Made by a program: the position numbers and the translations under genes. From the NCBI GenBank assembly GCA_903897925.1, contig CAIUDG010000070.1, positions 1 through 47,502 on the forward strand: 47,502 nt of DNA, in the 5' to 3' direction. The notes beneath the pieces were generated by a model. It was given only the letters and a program-made list of their open reading frames with translations. It did no database searches and was not told the DNA's origin. This document shows, one piece after another, positions 42,001-47,502 of this stretch. How positions within the stretch are numbered: position 1 is the stretch's first letter; each line of letters begins with the position of its first letter. Source of the DNA: an uncultured beta proteobacterium. Lineage in GTDB: Bacteria > Pseudomonadota > Gammaproteobacteria > Burkholderiales > Burkholderiaceae_C.

Positions 42001-42990
42001 TTGTCTGAATTGCACAAGTTTTTGTTTGATGGTTTGCCGGTGCGTGGTGTCGTGGTCCGGCTGACCCAGGCCTGGACCGAAATCCTGCGCCGCCGTGCCA
42101 GCAACAGCGAGACCGGCGCCTACCCGCCGGCGGTGCGCGACATGCTTGGCGAAATGACTGCGGCGGCGACGCTGATGCAGGCCAATATCAAGTTCGATGG
42201 CACCCTGGTGCTGCAGGTCTTTGGTGCCGGCTCGGTGACGCTGGCGGTGGCCGAAGTGCAGGCCGATCTGGCCCTGCGCGCTACCGCCACCACGCGGGCG
42301 GCGGTGCCGGACGGGGCCAGCCTGAGTTCCATGGTCAATCTGCATGGCCAGGGCCGCTGTGCCATCACGCTCGATCCACGCACCAAGTTTCCCGGCCAGC
42401 AGCCCTACCAGGGCGTGGTGCCGCTGACCGATGCCAACGGGCATGCACTGGACCGCTTCAGCGATGTGTTGCAGCACTACATGCTGCAAAGCGAGCAGCT
42501 TGATACCACACTGGTGCTGGCAGCGAATGAACACGTCGCCGCCGGTTTGCTGATTCAGCGCCTGCCGCTGGCGGGCGCCGGCAATCTGGCTGGCAGCATG
42601 GTGTCGCGTGAGTCCGAAGCGCAGATCGGTCGCAATGAAGATTACAACCGCATTGCCATGCTGGCGTCTTCGCTCAAGCGTGAGGAGTTGCTGACGCTGG
42701 ACGTGGATACTTTGTTGCGGCGCCTGTTCTGGGAAGAGCCACTGACCCGTTTTGTGCCTCTGATGGGTGCCGATGGACCGCGCTTTCAGTGCAACTGCAG
42801 CCGCGAACGGGTTGGCAAGATGATTGTCGGCCTGGGCCAGGACGAGGTGGCGGAGATTTTGGCCGAACGCGGTGAGATCGAAGTCGCTTGCGAATTTTGT
42901 GGCCTGCAATACCGCTTTGACCCGGTCGATTCGGCCGCCCTGTTCGTCGATCCGCTACAGCGCGGCAGCGTCGGTGGTGTGGCGCACTGA
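42001..42990 (+). CDS. hslO: Redox-regulated chaperone Hsp33 (HslO)
   Basis: A 329-residue cytosolic holdase activated by oxidation. The start is TTG at 42001, with GGGAG 6 nt upstream, and the product begins SELHKFLFDGLPVRG as in known Hsp33. The redox switch at the C-terminus holds all four zinc cysteines, FQCNCSRER (CxC) and CEFCGLQY (CxxC). It follows the carbonic-anhydrase-like gene by 11 nt and is likely co-transcribed with it. Confidence 0.95.
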   Translation: MSELHKFLFDGLPVRGVVVRLTQAWTEILRRRASNSETGAYPPAVRDMLGEMTAAATLMQANIKFDGTLVLQVFGAGSVTLAVAEVQADLALRATATTRAAVPDGASLSSMVNLHGQGRCAITLDPRTKFPGQQPYQGVVPLTDANGHALDRFSDVLQHYMLQSEQLDTTLVLAANEHVAAGLLIQRLPLAGAGNLAGSMVSRESEAQIGRNEDYNRIAMLASSLKREELLTLDVDTLLRRLFWEEPLTRFVPLMGADGPRFQCNCSRERVGKMIVGLGQDEVAEILAERGEIEVACEFCGLQYRFDPVDSAALFVDPLQRGSVGGVAH

Positions 42991-43002
42991 AATCAGAGCG
43001 CC

Positions 43003-43467
43003 TTAGTGGTCGGCTGCACGCTGTAGCAAGGTGCTGAACAGGCGCCGTTCGCAAGCTGCGTCGGAACAGTTTTCGCAATTCCAGTGCCAGTCGCTGCCGT
43101 GTTCGGGCGCTGCCGACCGGGCGGCTATCTGGTGCGCGATGGCGGCGCGGGCGTTGGCGCTTTGTTGCGCAGCGCTGCCGAACACGCAGGCAAAGGGCAG
43201 GGCATGCTGTAGCAGCCATTCGCGCAGGCGCAGTTCAGCGTTGCTGGGGTGCGCACTTTCTGGGGGGAGCAGCAGGCTCAGCGCAAAATCTTGCCGGTGC
43301 TTGGTTGCGCTGTGTGCCGGCCACGGTGCGCTGTCGGCAGCGTGCGCTTCGGCCTGCCGCATCAGGGCGCAGTTGGCGTTGATGTGAATCTCAGGCAGCA
43401 ACTGCTGCAAGGCCGCCGCCTGGGTCTGGCGGGTGCTGGCGCTGGCACCCAGAATGGCAACGCGCAT
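43003..43467 (-). CDS. Hypothetical protein with C-terminal Cys cluster
   Basis: A 154-residue predicted protein that I do not recognise. The N-terminus (MRVAILGASASTRQTQAAAL) looks like the first strand and turn of a Rossmann or NTPase fold. The C-terminal part carries WNCENCSDAACERRLF, a three-Cys group that could bind metal. It stands between hslO (12 nt from the convergent stop) and ftsB (29 nt upstream of its stop on the same strand). There is no strong ribosome site, but the frame fills the space between two real genes and has no better overlapping candidate. Confidence 0.6.
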   Translation of the reverse strand: MRVAILGASASTRQTQAAALQQLLPEIHINANCALMRQAEAHAADSAPWPAHSATKHRQDFALSLLLPPESAHPSNAELRLREWLLQHALPFACVFGSAAQQSANARAAIAHQIAARSAAPEHGSDWHWNCENCSDAACERRLFSTLLQRAADH

Positions 43468-43496
43468 GGTGCTGTCTGGTCCTGTGCGGTGCCAGG

Positions 43497-43772
43497 CTAG
43501 TGCGCGATTTGCACGTAGATTTCGTTGTTTTTCACCATGCCCAACTCGCTGCGGGCTTTTTCCTCGACGATTTCCAGGCCTTCGCGCAGGTCGCGAATTT
43601 CTTCGCTCAGGCGGTCATTTTCCAATGCCGCCTGGGCGTTTTCCTGCTTTTGCCGCGTGAGCGAATCCTGCAGCTTGGCCACATTGCGCATGCTGCCCCG
43701 ACCGAACCACAGCTGCCCATGCAGCACCAGCAGCAGGGCGATCAACACGAGCGGGACAAAACGCAGGCGCAT
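43497..43772 (-). CDS. ftsB: Cell division protein FtsB
   Basis: A 91-residue bitopic divisome protein. One membrane helix (VPLVLIALLLVLHGQLWFG, residues 6-24) is followed by a coiled coil with heptads (about 30-75) and the usual end ERARSELG-like segment, here VEEKARSELGMVKNNEIYV. FtsB joins FtsL and FtsQ in the septal complex. Location 36 nt downstream of eno is the classic proteobacterial order. Confidence 0.93.
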   Translation of the reverse strand: MRLRFVPLVLIALLLVLHGQLWFGRGSMRNVAKLQDSLTRQKQENAQAALENDRLSEEIRDLREGLEIVEEKARSELGMVKNNEIYVQIAH

Positions 43773-43808
43773 GGCGTGGTTCAGTGATCAGGGCAGGTCA
43801 GGGCGGAC

Positions 43809-45164
<1,356 letters not shown>

Positions 45165-46019
45165 TCAGTCGAAATAGTTCTCCAGAAAGGGGGTCTTCTT
45201 GGTCACACGGTCCAGTTCCAGCAGGGTTTCCAGCAGCGCCTTCATATGGCGCAGGGGGACGGCGTTGGGGCCGTCGCTCAGGGCCTTGCTCGGGTCCGGA
45301 TGGGTTTCCATGAACAGGCCAGCGACACCGGCGGCGACTGCCGCACGCGCCAGCACCGGCACCATTTCGCGCTGACCGCCGCTGCTGCCACCGAGGCCGC
45401 CGGGCAGTTGCACCGAATGGGTGGCATCAAACACCACCGGGGCGCCGGTGTCGCGCATGATTGCCAGCGCGCGCATGTCGCTCACCAGGTTGTTGTAGCC
45501 AAAGCTGGCGCCGCGTTCGCAGGCCATGAAGTTGTCGGTTTCCAGGCCGGCGGCCAGGGCCGCTGCACGGGCCTTGTCGATGACATTTTTCATGTCCGAA
45601 GGTGCCAGGAACTGGCCCTTCTTGATGTTGACCGGCTTGCCGGTCTGGGCCACGGCGTGGATGAAGTCGGTCTGGCGGCAGAGGAAGGCCGGGGTTTGCA
45701 GCACATCGACCACGGCGCAGACCTGGGGCAGTTGCTCCGGGCTGTGCACATCGGTGAGGATCGGTAAACCGAGTTCGCGCTTGACCTTGGCCAGAATTTC
45801 CAGGCCCCGTTCCATGCCGGGGCCGCGGAAAGTGGTGCCGCTGGAGCGGTTGGCCTTGTCGAAACTGCTTTTGAAGATGAAGGGAATACCTAATGCCGCG
45901 GTGATTTCCTTCAGCGTGCCGGCGGTGTCCATCTGCAATTGTTCCGACTCGATCACGCAGGGACCGGCGATCAGGAAGATCGGATGCTGCAGGCCGACTT
46001 CAAATCCACAGAGTTTCAT
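45165..46019 (-). CDS. kdsA: 3-deoxy-8-phosphooctulonate synthase KdsA
   Basis: A 284-residue cytosolic enzyme that condenses phosphoenolpyruvate with arabinose 5-phosphate to give Kdo 8-phosphate for lipopolysaccharide. Typical motifs: [56 protein letters not shown] and [13 protein letters not shown]. It starts 1 nt after the pyrG stop, so both are probably co-transcribed. Confidence 0.96.
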   Translation of the reverse strand: MKLCGFEVGLQHPIFLIAGPCVIESEQLQMDTAGTLKEITAALGIPFIFKSSFDKANRSSGTTFRGPGMERGLEILAKVKRELGLPILTDVHSPEQLPQVCAVVDVLQTPAFLCRQTDFIHAVAQTGKPVNIKKGQFLAPSDMKNVIDKARAAALAAGLETDNFMACERGASFGYNNLVSDMRALAIMRDTGAPVVFDATHSVQLPGGLGGSSGGQREMVPVLARAAVAAGVAGLFMETHPDPSKALSDGPNAVPLRHMKALLETLLELDRVTKKTPFLENYFD

Positions 46020-46020
46020 A

Positions 46021-47502
<1,482 letters not shown>

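Overview
The window looks like a chromosomal segment of a betaproteobacterium of the order Burkholderiales, resembling Comamonadaceae or Oxalobacteraceae. The evidence is the ftsB-eno-kdsA-pyrG block at the right end, the tsaE-amiC pair facing queG, xerD and hslO, the high GC content, and the densely packed genes with many 4-nt start/stop overlaps. No rRNA, tRNA, insertion sequence, integrase of mobile type or CRISPR array was seen. Assignment below order level is not secure.

Layout. (1) 1-9042: a 51-bp tandem repeat, then a five-PAS GGDEF-EAL protein, a hybrid histidine kinase (GAF-PAS-PAS-HisKA-HATPase-REC-REC-HPt) and a chemoreceptor whose 3' end overlaps the kinase gene. (2) 9411-14471: a complete HlyB/HlyD/TolC-type type I secretion operon with no RTX substrate in view. 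(3) 14434-19487: a tightly overlapping operon on the minus strand encoding a WD40 protein, an NAD(P)H-dependent FMN reductase, a SUMF1/FGE-like protein lacking the formylglycine-generating cysteines, and an ATP-grasp ligase. A 56-residue Pro/Ala-rich peptide gene with an excellent ribosome binding site diverges from it. I regard region 3, possibly together with the secretion operon, as the best candidate for an undescribed peptide- or small-molecule-tailoring system. (4) 19563-29240: a six-gene sensory operon: chemoreceptor, HDOD, REC plus degenerate HD-GYP, GAF/PAS kinase, hemerythrin-kinase fusion, HDOD. (5) 29354-31408: a secreted peroxiredoxin, a PAS-GGDEF cyclase and a plant-type ferredoxin.

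(6) 31593-33844: an Mla/MCE-like lipid transport operon whose middle gene sits where the MlaF ATPase belongs but has lost Walker A, the signature and Walker B. (7) 33845-34336: a gene-free patch made of a 39-bp tandem repeat, a 152-bp imperfect palindrome, a G-quadruplex-prone hexamer array and a CCTAG/CCAAG pentamer array. (8) 34337-47502: mostly housekeeping genes: amiC, tsaE, queG, an AEC transporter, xerD, an EAL-HDOD protein, a DUF455 ferritin-like protein, a gamma-carbonic-anhydrase-like protein, hslO, a small orphan, ftsB, eno, kdsA and a pyrG gene cut by the window edge.

Signal transduction dominates the first 31 kb. There are two GGDEF proteins with visible RxxD inhibitory sites, one intact EAL domain, degenerate EAL and HD-GYP domains, three histidine kinases, two chemoreceptors and three HDOD-containing proteins. 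Cyclic-di-GMP control of surface behaviour and secretion is a reasonable inference, but nothing in the sequence directly links these regulators to the secretion or tailoring operons.
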